64,000 bases of DNA. Source: Phanerodontia chrysosporium (Eukaryota > Basidiomycota > Agaricomycetes > Polyporales > Phanerochaetaceae). The notes beneath the pieces were generated by a model that saw only the letters and a list, made by a program, of their open reading frames with translations, made no database searches and was not told where the DNA came from. The stretch covers positions 1,116,001-1,180,000 of the forward strand of contig MJGA01000005.1 of NCBI GenBank assembly GCA_001910725.1, read 5' to 3'. Positions within the stretch are counted from its first letter, which is position 1. Each line of letters begins with the position of its first letter. Both the position numbers and the translations under genes were made by a program. Shown piece by piece: positions 1-10,299 of this stretch.

Positions 1-292
1 CAGAAGATGCTACGGATGATGGTCGACCAGCAGCGGAGCTTCGACCAGAGAGAGGGGCATGTTGGGTAGGAGGAGACAGGGAGTTGGTGTTCTGCTGACT
101 GAAGCGGTGACTAGCCGGGTCGTTGGCTCTTATTGCCTCGGCAAATGCTCTGGAGGCAAAGTCATCGTCCGGGACGGAGGCCGGATGGTGTACACTAGAC
201 GACGAACGCGGTCTACCTGGAGTCGGGATGTGGCTTGTTCTGCCTGGAGTAGGGATACCAGATGTACGTCCCTTCGCCGGGGTTGTCGACAT
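1..292 (-). CDS. 5' end of a +TIP-like gene (CLIP-170/CAP-Gly family suspected), runs off the left edge
   Basis: Reading the minus strand from the ATG at 292-290, the frame stays open for 97 codons to the window edge. The start reads MSTTPAKGRTSGIPTPGR and then repeats the idea as TSHIPTPGRPR. It therefore has two SxIP motifs (SGIP, SHIP) in a Ser/Pro/Arg-rich stretch, which is the known binding signature for EB1-type microtubule end proteins. A helical-looking segment follows (DDDFASRAFAEAIRANDPAS), then low-complexity Ser/Pro/Gly sequence. From family knowledge this resembles the disordered N-terminus ahead of the CAP-Gly domain in fungal CLIP-170-like proteins, but no CAP-Gly is inside the window, so the family name is inference. 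The gene is divergent from bL34m with about 250 bp between the starts. Confidence 0.6.
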   Translation of the reverse strand, partial: MSTTPAKGRTSGIPTPGRTSHIPTPGRPRSSSSVHHPASVPDDDFASRAFAEAIRANDPASHRFSQQNTNSLSPPTQHAPLSGRSSAAGRPSSVASS

Positions 293-541
293 AGGAAGCT
301 CCAGGCCAGGCTTGACAAGGAAAAAATAGTTAGAGTGAAGCGGCCAGGGGGGTCAGAAACAAGAAAAGAGCGTGTAGTAGAGGATAGCCCGTATGTCCAA
401 GCCGAGCAACCTTAGAGGGGGATGCACGGAGGCCTCCAGACCAACTCGGACGCTCTCTCGCGTGATCTGTGACAAGGCGTGACCCTCCGTACGCACTGCG
501 TCGCAATTCGTCACGCCTAAAGTTGGTTCCTCTCAGACGGC
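293..541. promoter_or_regulatory. Shared intergenic promoter region between the SxIP gene and bL34m
   Basis: This 249-bp GC-rich gap separates two divergent start codons (292 minus, 542 plus), so it must hold both promoters and both 5' UTRs. I see no clear TATA box, and no convincing ORF is confined to it. Open frames crossing it on both strands are shadows of the flanking genes. Confidence 0.5.
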
Positions 542-913
542 ATGCCTCGAATCCCGTTGCAGCTCTCTCGCCTCCTTGTGCGGGGCCCACCGCCTCTTGT
601 GCGCCCGTCTGCGCCAGCAGGAGCCACTCTGCTATCCACGGCCCCCCGGACGGGTCTTTCGCTCTACAGCAGACCCCTCCCTTTTGCGCCGCCAACGCCT
701 CATCTCAACTTGTTTGGGCTCCCGTGGTCAGGCCCCTCCCTCGCACCCTCGGTTCTCCAACATGTGCGCTATGGCTCAAGGGGAACAGAATATCAGCCCT
801 CGCAGCGCAAGCGCAAGCGCAAGCACGGTTTCCTTGCACGGAAGCGTAGCGTTACCGGACGGAGGGTTCTGGCTCGCAGACTAGAGAAGGGCAGGAAGCA
901 TCTCTCTCATTAG
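542..913 (+). CDS. Mitochondrial large-subunit ribosomal protein bL34m
   Basis: A 123-residue protein whose last 45 residues are the bL34 fold: the run [20 protein letters not shown] followed by [18 protein letters not shown] matches the bacterial/mitochondrial L34 consensus (YQPS-x-RKRxxxHGFxxR, GRxxLxxRRxKGR). The first ~75 residues are Arg/Ser/Pro/Leu-rich with no acidic run, as expected of a mitochondrial targeting sequence plus linker. The role is a structural protein of the mitochondrial 54S subunit, binding 23S-like rRNA. The start chosen is the first ATG in frame. No intron is needed. It is convergent with the CLASP gene, with ~210 bp between the stops. Confidence 0.93.
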   Translation: MPRIPLQLSRLLVRGPPPLVRPSAPAGATLLSTAPRTGLSLYSRPLPFAPPTPHLNLFGLPWSGPSLAPSVLQHVRYGSRGTEYQPSQRKRKRKHGFLARKRSVTGRRVLARRLEKGRKHLSH

Positions 914-1125
914 ACCGCGCAACAGGTAAGCTTAGTGCCACGCATTTCACGTCGTGCGTATTATTGATGTCTGCAGTCAAGCGTCCGCAATCGCAGAATC
1001 AACAACCTACTTCTCGGCTGCATATAGGGCGACGGGGTAGTCTTGGACGAGGGCGGCGATATCAACGGCTAGTAAACGTTCATACACGCAGGGTTAGACT
1101 ATGTTCCTATGTACTGGTGCGCGGG

Positions 1126-3504
1126 CTATGATTTGGAAATTTCCAGTGGCTTGCACTCCCAAGGACCAACATTGGCAGACACCATCTCGAGGCTTTCTTC
1201 GAACGAATCTCCCTCCTCAACCGTGTGCAGCAATTCACCTGTAGCAGGTGTGAAAAGGAACCCTCGTTGAATGGACTCGACAAGAGCAGAAATCGGCGTT
1301 TGCGGGACAGCGGTGTTAGACGTTCGTGCTCTCGGTGTCGCTGGAAAGGCTTCCGCGCGTACGAGGTCTTGATTCGGATTTGGCCCTGTGCTCTCCTTTT
1401 CGAGCGACTGCACCGCGGTCGCGTCAGTTTCGCCAAATTGGATGCTAGCCTCAGGTATGGTTGATCCTCTGCATTCGAAAGACGTGGGTATTGTGTCTGC
1501 AGGATTCGCGTGAGGCACTACGAGGGGAGGGTCTAGCTGAGCATGCTCTGCATGACACTCGGGCGTGTGAGAGCGTGAGCGCGGAAGAGGTACGAGTTGT
1601 GGAGTGACAGTAGTCTTTCGAGCCTCGGCCTGCGCTGGGACTGTTGGCCTCGAGGTTATCCGGGTTGATGTACGGTGATACAGGTTGGACGACGGGCCTA
1701 TCTCCGAATGTACGGTGCTCGTTGGTTGCACCCGACCTGATATCTTGCCCACCGTGCGCACGCGAACAGACTGTTGGACATGTGCCACTGCTTTTGCACC
1801 GGTCGCGTTTGGAATAGCCCTTCTGACCCCAGTCGTGTTGTTGGTCCCTAGTTTGGTGCGAGAAGTCCCTGTAGTTGAGGTCCCGCTGGCCACGCGTGCC
1901 GTGTCTTGCGTAGGTTGTGATGAAGTCGGCGGTCGCCTACCGCTGGCTGAGGGTGCTTGCTGCCTTGATTGTGATAATACATCGCCCCTACGCGGTGGAG
2001 CATGACTTTTGACTCGGGGCTCCTCAGGTATATCTTTCGAGGATTGGCTGGTCGACAGGGCCGGGTCCGACCGCAACACCCTCCGCGCCCCACTTGGAGC
2101 GCGACGTTGGTCATTCTGCTGAGTGTTCGATCGCGCAGAGCAAGAGGATGGAGCGCACGGGCGCAGAGGACCGCTTCCCGAACGCAAAGGATATGTTGTC
2201 GAAGTTGGGCATGGGGCTAACGGAGCATCCTCGCCTGGTGTTTGCGGAGGATCAGCGAGCCGTGGTCGCGACAGGATGTGAGGTGCGGGCCTCCCATTGC
2301 CACCGTCGCTTAACAGGCTCGATGCACTGCCAGGACGTTGAAGAGTATTTGCAGCTCGCTCTTGAACATCTGGGCTCGGTAGTCTTCGGCCACCCACGCG
2401 ATCAGCACCGGTAGGCTTTTTTGGGAGCTCTCGATCGGCTGTTCGAGCTATGCTGTCAGACCCTCCAGGTGGATGCGTCGAAGAGGATTTGTCTATCCCG
2501 CCTCGCACTGAATGAGATACGTGGAGGGAGGGGACGCTTGGCTTAGAAGACGGCTTGGAGCCGATTGAAAGATATCTCTTGATTGTCGGCGTGAGAGGTG
2601 CAACGAATCTAGATGCATATGAGCACACAATGTTCATGATTTTCATATGTACTCACGTATCAACGCGACTCGGCAGCAGGATCGAGTATGCTTCAAAAAT
2701 CTTTCGTCCAACCTTCCGAACATCAGCGTTCGCATCCGTGGCGAAATGCCTGATAAGTGCCTCGACTTCCTGACCACGGGACTCCCTCTGGAGGTCTGGT
2801 GGATTAAAACACTGCAGGCATACCAACGACGCTTCCGCGACCGTCAGGCGCAGCGATGTAGATTTATCCTTTGCTGAACGGAGCAAATACGAGAGGATAT
2901 GTGGCGACTGGGTAGACTCCACTATCGTGATGAGACAGACCTTGGCTCGCGTGACGAACACTTTGTTCGGTCGGCCACAAAGGGTGAGGATAGTTGGCAG
3001 GAAGGAGGAGAACAGAGGCTCGAAGGTTCTGCCGAGCTCATTGGCGGCGGTGCAAAGTAGATCTATGGCTGCACCAGACAAGCGGGAGCGTTCGGAGCTC
3101 ATCGACTTGTTGATACACGAAGACTGGGAGCGTAAGACTTCCATGAAGTACTCGGGGATAGCGCCACCGCATTCTTGAAGGAGTGTCTGGAACGCCCTCA
3201 ATGCAGTTGAGATCTTGTCCCAAGTTTCCTCGCTCTCTTCCAGAGCTAGGGCGTCCTTAATTGGTCGGAGCCGAGGTTCACAATCCGGAAGTGATGCCAT
3301 CTACAAGGAGTCAATGCACAGCGGAGGAGAGGAGGAGTTCGAACTCACGATATTGCAAGAGGTGAGTTCAACAATCGCCCGGAGACGCCGCACCGAGGGA
3401 GTTAGACGCTCAGGCGTAGGCGATGTGGCCCAAGAGCGCCCTATGCCTTTTAGGCTCTGATCGGCAACCGCGGGGCCGTTCGTGGGGGTTTGGCAACGTG
3501 ACAT
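1126..3504 (-). CDS. CLASP-family microtubule-associated protein, three exons
   Basis: Exons on the minus strand are 3504-3349, 3300-2657 and 2608-1126, joined by two 48-nt introns (3348-3301 and 2656-2609), both starting GTGAGT and ending TAG. Splicing gives a ~760-residue protein and keeps frame. Residues ~55-285 match the CLASP N-terminal TOG domain: helical repeats with a conserved end where VDT is followed by FVAPLTPTIKRYLS across the second intron. The remaining ~480 residues are Ser/Pro/Thr/Arg-rich and disordered, with an SxIP motif (GSTIPEAS), the signature for EB1 binding. CLASPs bind tubulin and stabilise growing microtubules at the spindle and cortex. The protein is shorter than animal or yeast CLASPs and has one recognisable TOG. 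The ATG at 3300 would lose exon 1, so 3504 is preferred because the splice sites are good and exon 1 is open throughout. Confidence 0.82.
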
Positions 3505-4073
3505 CTAAATAGAGTAGTTAGCTGATAATAGATAAGATTGTTCTGATCACTGCTACTGTCCTACACTTTCTGCGGTGATTCACCACATTCTGCTGCGCTG
3601 AAAAGCTATATTATTTAGTGAGCAAGCCACTGCAGCTGGTGTGTGGCTTTATAAATCAAATGACAAGTGAATAAGCTAGAGTGCCACCTGTATTTGATAT
3701 TACTTTATTTATTCTAACTGACCCATTGTGACTTCATCTTCCATGTATATCATGTTGTAGGATGAAAGGGTCTCCTTCTGGAACTACCTATGCTTAATTT
3801 GACTCTATCTAAAGGATATTTGAGCTACATCAACAAAATCATGGTAGAAATGTACCTTGATATACTCTGGTATCATAACTGGATCACAGGTTAATGCATG
3901 GATTGCGGGGACCACAAAGATATCGCAAATTATTTGTCCTACCCTATTCTTATTGCTCGATGCACAGGAAACCACCCCAACCACGAGGCACCAATTATAT
4001 CTGACACTCGGGCTATTTTACCGCAGCTTACCCCAAGCTGGAAAATATACAGTGTTTCACCACTCCTTGAGAC
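3505..4073. other. Non-coding, AT-richer sequence upstream of CLASP
   Basis: The GC-rich gene island ends here. This stretch should hold the CLASP promoter next to 3505. Beyond that I see only short open frames without recognisable protein features. It ends at the left edge of a solo LTR. Confidence 0.5.
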
Positions 4074-4673
4074 TGTCACAGTTTTTCGTCTTAACCCTTA
4101 GGGTTAGGGGCAGCAGGTGACAGAAGCGATTACTCCGAACTGTGACATGCAGAAGCGCTGGAGTGACAGCCCTAGGCTCGGGGCCAGTCACGTGATACGG
4201 TGGTCGCGTGATGCGCACACGTGCGGTATCCCAGGGTCACATGGTCGAAGGTCTAGAAGCAGGCAAGGGTCTGGAAGCGCCGAGACACTCTGGAATGGAC
4301 TAGAAAGTCCTGGAGGTCTCTGGACAGGTCCGGACAGTGCTGGAACGTTCTGGAGGTTTCTGGGACATCGTAGGAAGATTTAGGAACGTGTAGGAGAATG
4401 TAGGAATGCCTGTAGGGCACTAGCCAATAGCGTAGTAGGTATTAGATAGCTAGGACCCTGAACACCGGTCTCTGGGGATCTGGTGCACATGTATATAAAC
4501 CCTGAGGGCTGGGGTGCCTCCCCAGCTTCAATCTCATCGCATCTCACCTCTCTAGTCTCTATACCTCGTCTTCAAGCTTGGCTACACCCTTTGTAGTCCA
4601 AGTAAACCTTTGCCAGTGAGTATTGCTGGTTGGTTTGGTATATAGGCACTAGGGCAGTGCATTTTTTTTGATA
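4074..4673 (+). mobile_element. Solo LTR of Gypsy element A (plus orientation), 600 bp
   Basis: It begins TGTCACAG and ends TGATA, the same ends and exactly the same 600-bp length as the three LTRs of element A. It contains the family's U3 CACGTG boxes, a TATA box (tatataa near 4493) and the initiator-like CCCCAGCTTCAATCT. The flanking 5-mers differ (gagac / aaact) and the right flank is the middle of a B-type pol gene, so it marks a rearranged or recombined insertion, not a clean solo LTR. Confidence 0.88.
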
Positions 4674-5938
4674 AAACTGTTGGAGAAATGGAACTTTGAG
4701 AATGGATTGCTACTTTTCTGGTGACATATCTACAAATCAAAGAATGAGAATGAGGATTTACAATGATAAGTAGTCCAAATGCACCACGACCACCCATACG
4801 CTGAACATTCAGGTAGGAGGAAGATCTACGAACTTGTCTTCCGAAACTATTGGTGGCCAGAAATGTCTGTTTTTGCTAGGAAATACGTCACAGGCTGTGA
4901 TATGTGTCAGTGGATGAAGAATTGCACATAGCAGATCTATGAACAACTCATGCCCAACAAGGTACCTAATGGACCTTGGGAAGTTATTACCATTGACTTG
5001 ATTACTCAGTTGATGCTGTCAAGAGAAAAGGATGTCATTCTAGTTGTTGTATGCCGACTCACCAAGAGAGTACATTTCTTCGTAATAACAAACAAATTCT
5101 CTGCTAAAGATCTTGCAAGGATCCTAATATATAGAATATGCTCTATCCACAAACTACGTGTGCAGATAATTTCAAACAGAGGAACTCAATTTGTGGCTGA
5201 ACTCTTTCAAGAATGGTCTAAACTACTTGGTGTTGAGTCAGCAATATCTACTGCATACCATCTTCACACAAATGATCAAAAAACAGAACAAGTAAATTAA
5301 GTCCTTGAACAGTACCTCGACTGCTTTGCTGATAATGTAAATCACAAAGATTAGGTTAATTATCTGTCCACCACAGAATTTGCCTACAATAATGCAGCAC
5401 ATGAGAGTACAAGAACATACTGTTCTTTCTAGAATATGGTAGACACCCAGAGGTATAACCAACTCTCGATAAGCAAGTCAAAAGCAAAGACTTGAATGAC
5501 ATATTCAAACTTAGACAAGACATCCAAGACAAGGCCAAAGCAGCCCTACAACTAGCAGCAGACTGTATGAAGTGGTACTATGACCAGAACAGGCAGAAAG
5601 TGCTGTTTAAGGGCAGTAACAAAGTCATGCTAAAATCAAAGGATTACCAAATCACTCAACGCTCGCTAACACTGAGGTACCTAGGACCATTCAGAATCAT
5701 TGAACAACTATCCAAACTAATCTTTAAGGTGAAATTGCCTCCGCGATATAGGGCATATCACCCAGTGTTACATGCTAGTAAATTAATCCCCTACTTTACA
5801 CCTTCCATCGGTAGCCAATGAGCTGCACCATCAGAACCAGAAATTCACAGTGGAGAGCTTAAGTATGAGGTCGAGAAAATTCTCAACCATTAGACTACTG
5901 GGCATGTCAGAAGACAAAACTGGTATATAGTTTGATTA
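4674..5938 (+). pseudogene. Degenerate internal fragment of a B-type Gypsy pol (RNase H end, integrase, chromodomain start)
   Basis: The sequence follows element B from about position 12643 to 13892 with many point changes and small indels. Recognisable pieces are the integrase core (TIDLITQLM, ISNRGTQFVAELFQEW, YHLHTNDQ), the GPF module (RYLGPFRIIEQLSK) and the first residues of the chromodomain. The integrase zinc site and catalytic DxRG are damaged and there are several stops. The fragment starts exactly at the LTR edge and ends abruptly inside the chromodomain, so it is a truncated relic. Confidence 0.85.
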
Positions 5939-6434
5939 CCATTTCTGAATATAAATGAAGAATCGTTCTTTCGGTGACTGGGCACTTTGGAGCTTTTGTA
6001 CACCGTTACGAACTTTGGCCAAAGGTGTGGGAACTTTCGTTGTAGTCCCATTAGATTTGGCCATCAATCTGAGGTTAGGGTTCATTACAAACTTTGAAGT
6101 AAATCTTTTTCAATTTTTATAGCTTTTTATACTGTGCTTCAGAACATGCCCTTATATATAGCACTAGTATAGACCTTGGGCTACCTATTGGTATCTATGA
6201 AAACATGCTATGCCTTGAGCTCACTGTTCACCAGCGTGCTCAATGTTGAGCGCTTACATCAGGCTTTACATAGGTCCAATCTCAAATGTAGTCACAATAG
6301 CATGTATAGTATATCGATGGACAGAGCTTGATGAGGGGATTCAGAACATGTATATATGTTGAGGGCTATTAGGTATATTGAGGTGGATGGTAAGGGATCA
6401 AAGTAGCAAATGTACCTATATTAAGCACTCACTT
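5939..6434. other. Unrecognised spacer between a B relic and intact element B
   Basis: About 500 bp of AT-rich sequence. No open frame of interest and no similarity that I can see to the repeats elsewhere in the window. It is the original target DNA of element B, ending with the GGGTG duplication. Confidence 0.4.
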
Positions 6435-6439
6435 GGGTG

Positions 6440-6964
6440 TGTCACAGTTTTCTAATTCCCTACAGTTTTATTGTCGTAAGCGCCCAGTAGGCGCTAGGGG
6501 TTAGGGTTATGGACTAGAGTTAGGACAGGCACGTGTCAGAACGCGGTCACGTGTTGGTCACGTGCTGGGAATGAACTCAGAGTCATGTGAGAATCTTATC
6601 TTTATCTTATCTATGATGTAGACGCTCCGGTACAAGGGTATAGTAGGTAGCCGGACCCAGGGTCCGGGTAGTGTATTCTAGAATAGCGTAGAAGGTTCCG
6701 GACACATCCGGTACTCGGCTTTAGACTTTGCCGAGCCCGGAGTGTCTTGGCAAGTATCGCACCATCATCACGCCATCGCGCATGTGATGGGCAGTATCAA
6801 GGGTCTCGGGTAGTACCAGGGGTCCTCCCCTTCATGTATATATACCGGGCTCTGCTGGGCTTAAGTCCCCAGCATCATCTACCTCGTCTACCACCACTTC
6901 ACTCTCGCAGTCAAGTCTCACCCCACCAAAGCTACTAAGGTAAGTAGCGGGGTTTACTTTGACA
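6440..6964 (+). repeat. 5' LTR of element B
   Basis: 525 bp, TGTCACAG to TTTGACA. U3 holds three CACGTG boxes (about 6529-6564), a TTAGGG-like run near the left end, and a TATA box TATATATA at 6837-6844. The probable transcript start is AGCATCATCTA at 6871-6881, 34 nt after the TATA box. Confidence 0.95.
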
Positions 6965-6966
6965 TT

Positions 6967-6977
6967 TAGATGATGCT
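6967..6977 (+). other. Self-priming primer-binding site of element B
   Basis: TAGATGATGCT lies 2 nt after the 5' LTR. It is the exact 11-nt complement of AGCATCATCTA at 6871-6881, where the element's own transcript should begin. It is not recognisably complementary to a tRNA 3' end. This is the Tf1/sushi-type self-priming arrangement. Confidence 0.8.
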
Positions 6978-7816
6978 ATACCCCTTCGCGTCGATGTCGG
7001 CCTTAAGGGCTTGATCGTCGTACGCAGCGTGCTCAACGTCGTTGCCGGCAACGTCGGCACCTTTACCACTTATAATCTTGCATTCGCAGGTTCGCTTCTT
7101 CGATGCGCGGCTACCACCTGTAATAGGGGTAGTTCTTCATTTGTGGGGGCTGGCAACTGAGGTCCACCTGTAAAAGGAGGCTGTACGTCGTCGGCCATGG
7201 GGTCGCATGGGCATTGCTCGTCGAATTATCACAAGTGATGTTTGTGTAGGCAGGTTCGAAGTGCACATCGACCTGTAATAGGCGATGCTGTGCTCGGCCT
7301 GTCCGGAGACCTAAACGACTTGGGATCTGGGGGATACGTTGGGCCACCTGACAAGGGGCTTGACATGTTGAGACCCACCGTTGAACGCGTGGCGCCAGGA
7401 GTGCGACCACGTGGGCGGACTGTGCAATACAGCATGGGAATCTTCTTGCCGATCCACAGGCATAAGTGGCCACGCGACGCGTGGGGTGTTGAGTTCACCG
7501 CAAGGTGGCCGCATCCCCAGTACTGGATGACAAGCGGTAAGACGCTAGCATCTAGGAAGTCCGTGGAGATCGTAGCTGTAAGGCACGACAAACCATTTGC
7601 AGCGGGTGTGGAAACCCGACTGAGATCTCAAACTCCCCCATTGCGCATGTGCAGAGAGATAATGGCATGCCGTAAACGACTCTACCCACGAATGCGCGCG
7701 CATCAAGATTCGAACCGCAGCAAGAGAGGGCTGGTAACCCTCATTTTCTGAGCACTTTTCCTTTCCATAAGTCGTACCTGTAAAAGGACGCTGGTTGATT
7801 ATGTTATCACATAGAA
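6978..7816 (+). other. Untranslated leader of element B with a recurring ACCTGTAAWAGG motif
   Basis: The ~840 nt between the PBS and ORF0 hold no convincing gene. A 169-codon frame at 7242-7751 has no family resemblance and is probably fortuitous. A short motif, ACCTGTAAWAGG, recurs at about 7114, 7165, 7271 and 7776, with weaker forms near 7345, 8605, 8632 and 8684. Confidence 0.6.
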
Positions 7817-8602
7817 ATGAAGTTCTACAACAAGACCATCATTGCCCGCAACGCCGCTGCCCCCTACCCCTCCCTTGCCGAACGCATCTCGCTTCGCAAG
7901 GAGACCCAGGAAAAGGTCTACGAGGAGGTCAAGGAGAAGCTGGCCGAGATCGAGTGCCCCAAACAGCGCGAGAAGTATCTCCTCCAGCGCGAGCGTAACC
8001 GTCGCACCGTCACCCACCCCGTCCCGAAGGCCGAGCAGGATCGCATCAACGAGGAGTTCGAGGAACGCCTCTGGGCGCTCGAACAGGCCTCCAGGCTCAT
8101 CATGGAGATGAAGGCGCGCAAGCGTCTCAAGGACCGGATTTCGAATCCTGCTTCCTCACTCCTGAGTCGCCTGGGCCCCCCTCAGCACCTGTCTCAAGAA
8201 GAGGTCGAGGAGACATACGGGAACAACAGCGACATGCAAGGCAAGGTCCCGAAAGAAGCAGGTCGTATACAGAAGTCGCACATCATCGATCGAACCAAAG
8301 AGATGATGAATTTGTTCAACGCGGTAAACCTTCGTTTGGTCCCGCTCAGTGACCACCTCGTCGACATCGACAAGATTGACAAGGAGCTAGGCGATGAGGT
8401 CTCGAAGTTGCTCATCGACTTCGAAGACTTATACGACCACTTCGACGAGAACAAGGGGAGAAAGAAGTTGAAGGGAAAGCATTACAGGTGGATTACGAGG
8501 GATTTAAAGAAAATAAAATATGTATCCTTCGAAAATTTTAGTACTCAATATGTAGAGATCGCAAGGGAGCTCGTCGCTCTCAATATCTCATTCGAATACT
8601 AA
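7817..8602 (+). CDS. ORF0 of element B: extra protein encoded before gag
   Basis: A complete 261-residue frame with no stop, in contrast to gag and pol of the same copy. It is highly charged and probably helical: Lys/Glu-rich from residue ~25 to 110 with coiled-coil-like spacing, a variable middle, and a C-terminal module (WITRDLKK, then VSFENF and ARELV). The same module ends the pre-gag ORF of element A (WKKISRDLKK, HSFAEL, CRELI), and both have RKR-x-x-DRI-x-N in the middle, so the two are distant homologues. There are no zinc, membrane or enzyme motifs. It ends 133 nt before gag in a different frame. Function unknown; a capsid, RNA-binding or targeting accessory role is only a guess. Confidence 0.72.
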   Translation: MKFYNKTIIARNAAAPYPSLAERISLRKETQEKVYEEVKEKLAEIECPKQREKYLLQRERNRRTVTHPVPKAEQDRINEEFEERLWALEQASRLIMEMKARKRLKDRISNPASSLLSRLGPPQHLSQEEVEETYGNNSDMQGKVPKEAGRIQKSHIIDRTKEMMNLFNAVNLRLVPLSDHLVDIDKIDKELGDEVSKLLIDFEDLYDHFDENKGRKKLKGKHYRWITRDLKKIKYVSFENFSTQYVEIARELVALNISFEY

Positions 8603-8735
8603 ATCCACCTGTAACCCAATGTAATAAAAACTCCACCTGACACTGAACTTCTGTGTGATACATAAGAGTTTTCCTTACTTTCCAACTGTAAAAGTGGAAA
8701 GAATTTGTACTAACATACCTTTTGACTAAGAAACA

Positions 8736-10235
8736 ATGGCTGACGCTGATCAAATCGCTTAAATCAACTGGACCGACATCAACTTGTCCTCAGACAATAT
8801 CCAACTCTCTCACGAGACCACGGTTCAGGCCATCTCCTCGGTCGCAGCACCAGAGAAAATATCGCAGAACCAAAGGATCTTCATCCAAGAATCGATCTAC
8901 ACGGGGGTTGTTGAAGCCTCCCGTCAGAACGAGGCCCACGTGAGGCACCTATTCGATGGGTTCCTCAACATTTTTAACGGGGCTATGCCGACGATTCTGG
9001 AGAGAGTGGACGACGTCCGCAATGAGCTGGTCGAAACCCAGAAAATCACCTATGTCCAGGAAGCTGCGCTGGACAGCGTCAAGGGGATCGCAGACAATGC
9101 GATCAAACAGTTGAATGCCCTCCCAGCCGGTATCGGTTCAGGAGGTGGCGCACCTGCTCGCCCCAAGTCCGCCCAACCGCCGCTCTTCTCCGGTGAGAAG
9201 AATACGACGAAGTTCGAGGAATGGAAAAATCTAGTCGAACTTTGGAACAGCACCCAGGGCATCACGATGGACAGACAGCGCATCGTCAATGCGTTGTCCC
9301 TGCTGCGTGAATCGGCCCGGAAGCTGATGCAACCACTGTTGGACAAGAACGCCAGGGGCGAGGACATGGGCTCGGTTGACAGTTTCTGGGCTAGTCTCCA
9401 GACGGTATACGGTCAAAAGGATGTTACGCGCATGGCAACGAAGGACCTCGAGAAGCTACTCAACGACAAGTCGGCTCTCCAGAAGGACATCATCGACTAC
9501 TCGGTTCGCTTCAAGGTACTCCTCGACAACAGCAGCAAGCCGTTCACGGACGCGCACATGATTAACAAGCTGTACGACAACGTCGAGGAGAAGCTGGGCA
9601 TCTTCGTGCTGGGCCGCGGTTGCTCGAGTTGACCTACGGCTGCGTCGGAATTCATGACGTATTTCGTTGAGGCATACAAGGAACTCTACCCCGACCGCGC
9701 AGCGACGCACATCTTCAGCAAGGGAGACTCGCATGGCTCGGGTTCTACACCGGACCTGAATGCTATGGACATCAGCGCGGCTCAAACGGGCAAGGGCAAA
9801 GGCAAGGGGAAACAACAGGTGAATTCACAAGAAGCCAAGAAGGTTTCAACTCCCTGCACCATTTGCACTGAGCTGAAGAAGTTCGCGCGTGCTAAAACGC
9901 ACGTCACTTCGGACTGCTTCTCGCTCAAGGACCAGAAGCTGCAACAGTCCTCCGGTAACAACAACAATGGCAAGGCCTCCTCCTCAAGCGGGGGGAGTAA
10001 CAATCAAGGAAAAGGCAAGAATGCAGCGGCAATCGCCGCCAAGAAAAACTCCTTCAATCAAGCGAAGGCCAGGATGGCCAAATTAGAGAAGGAGATCGCG
10101 GGACTCGAGGCCGACGACGAAGTCGTCATCAATGCGGCCCATATCCACGAATGGACGGAGGAGGACGAGAAGGAGTTGAAACAGACTCCCCCCAGGAACC
10201 CGTTGATGAGCGGGAAGCTAGGCGTGCACGTATGA
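8736..10235 (+). pseudogene. gag: gag of element B, two in-frame stops
   Basis: The frame starts at ATG 8736 (MADADQIA), hits TAA at 8760-8762, resumes unbroken to TGA at 9630-9632 and then continues to 10235, about 499 residues in all with no frameshift. It holds a capsid-like helical region (residues ~130-300) and a basic Gly/Lys/Ser-rich nucleocapsid tail. The zinc knuckle is unusual, CTIC followed by eleven residues then HVTSDC, that is CX2CX11HX4C instead of CX2CX4HX4C. Both stops fit single C-to-T changes (CAA to TAA, CGA to TGA). Confidence 0.85.
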
Positions 10236-10299
10236 GGGCCCGAGCTGCTAAATACGCAAAATCGTCTGACCGGAAAGTGGATTTTCTCAACGACCTGTA

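Noticed and set aside
330..695. 121-codon minus-strand ORF overlapping bL34m
   Set aside because: It is antisense to bL34m, whose L34 motif is unmistakable, and it has no family features of its own.
1685..2005. 106-codon plus-strand ORF inside the CLASP gene
   Set aside because: It is antisense to the third CLASP exon and Ser/Pro/Thr-rich coding on the other strand produces it.
4117..4383. 88-codon ORF repeated in every LTR of element A (also 30175, 37675, 38565)
   Set aside because: It is shared only because the LTR is shared. It lies in U3 upstream of the TATA box and shows no protein pattern.
7242..7751. 169-codon ORF in the leader of element B
   Set aside because: Composition and content look random, it overlaps an equally long minus-strand frame, and it lies between the PBS and the conserved ORF0.
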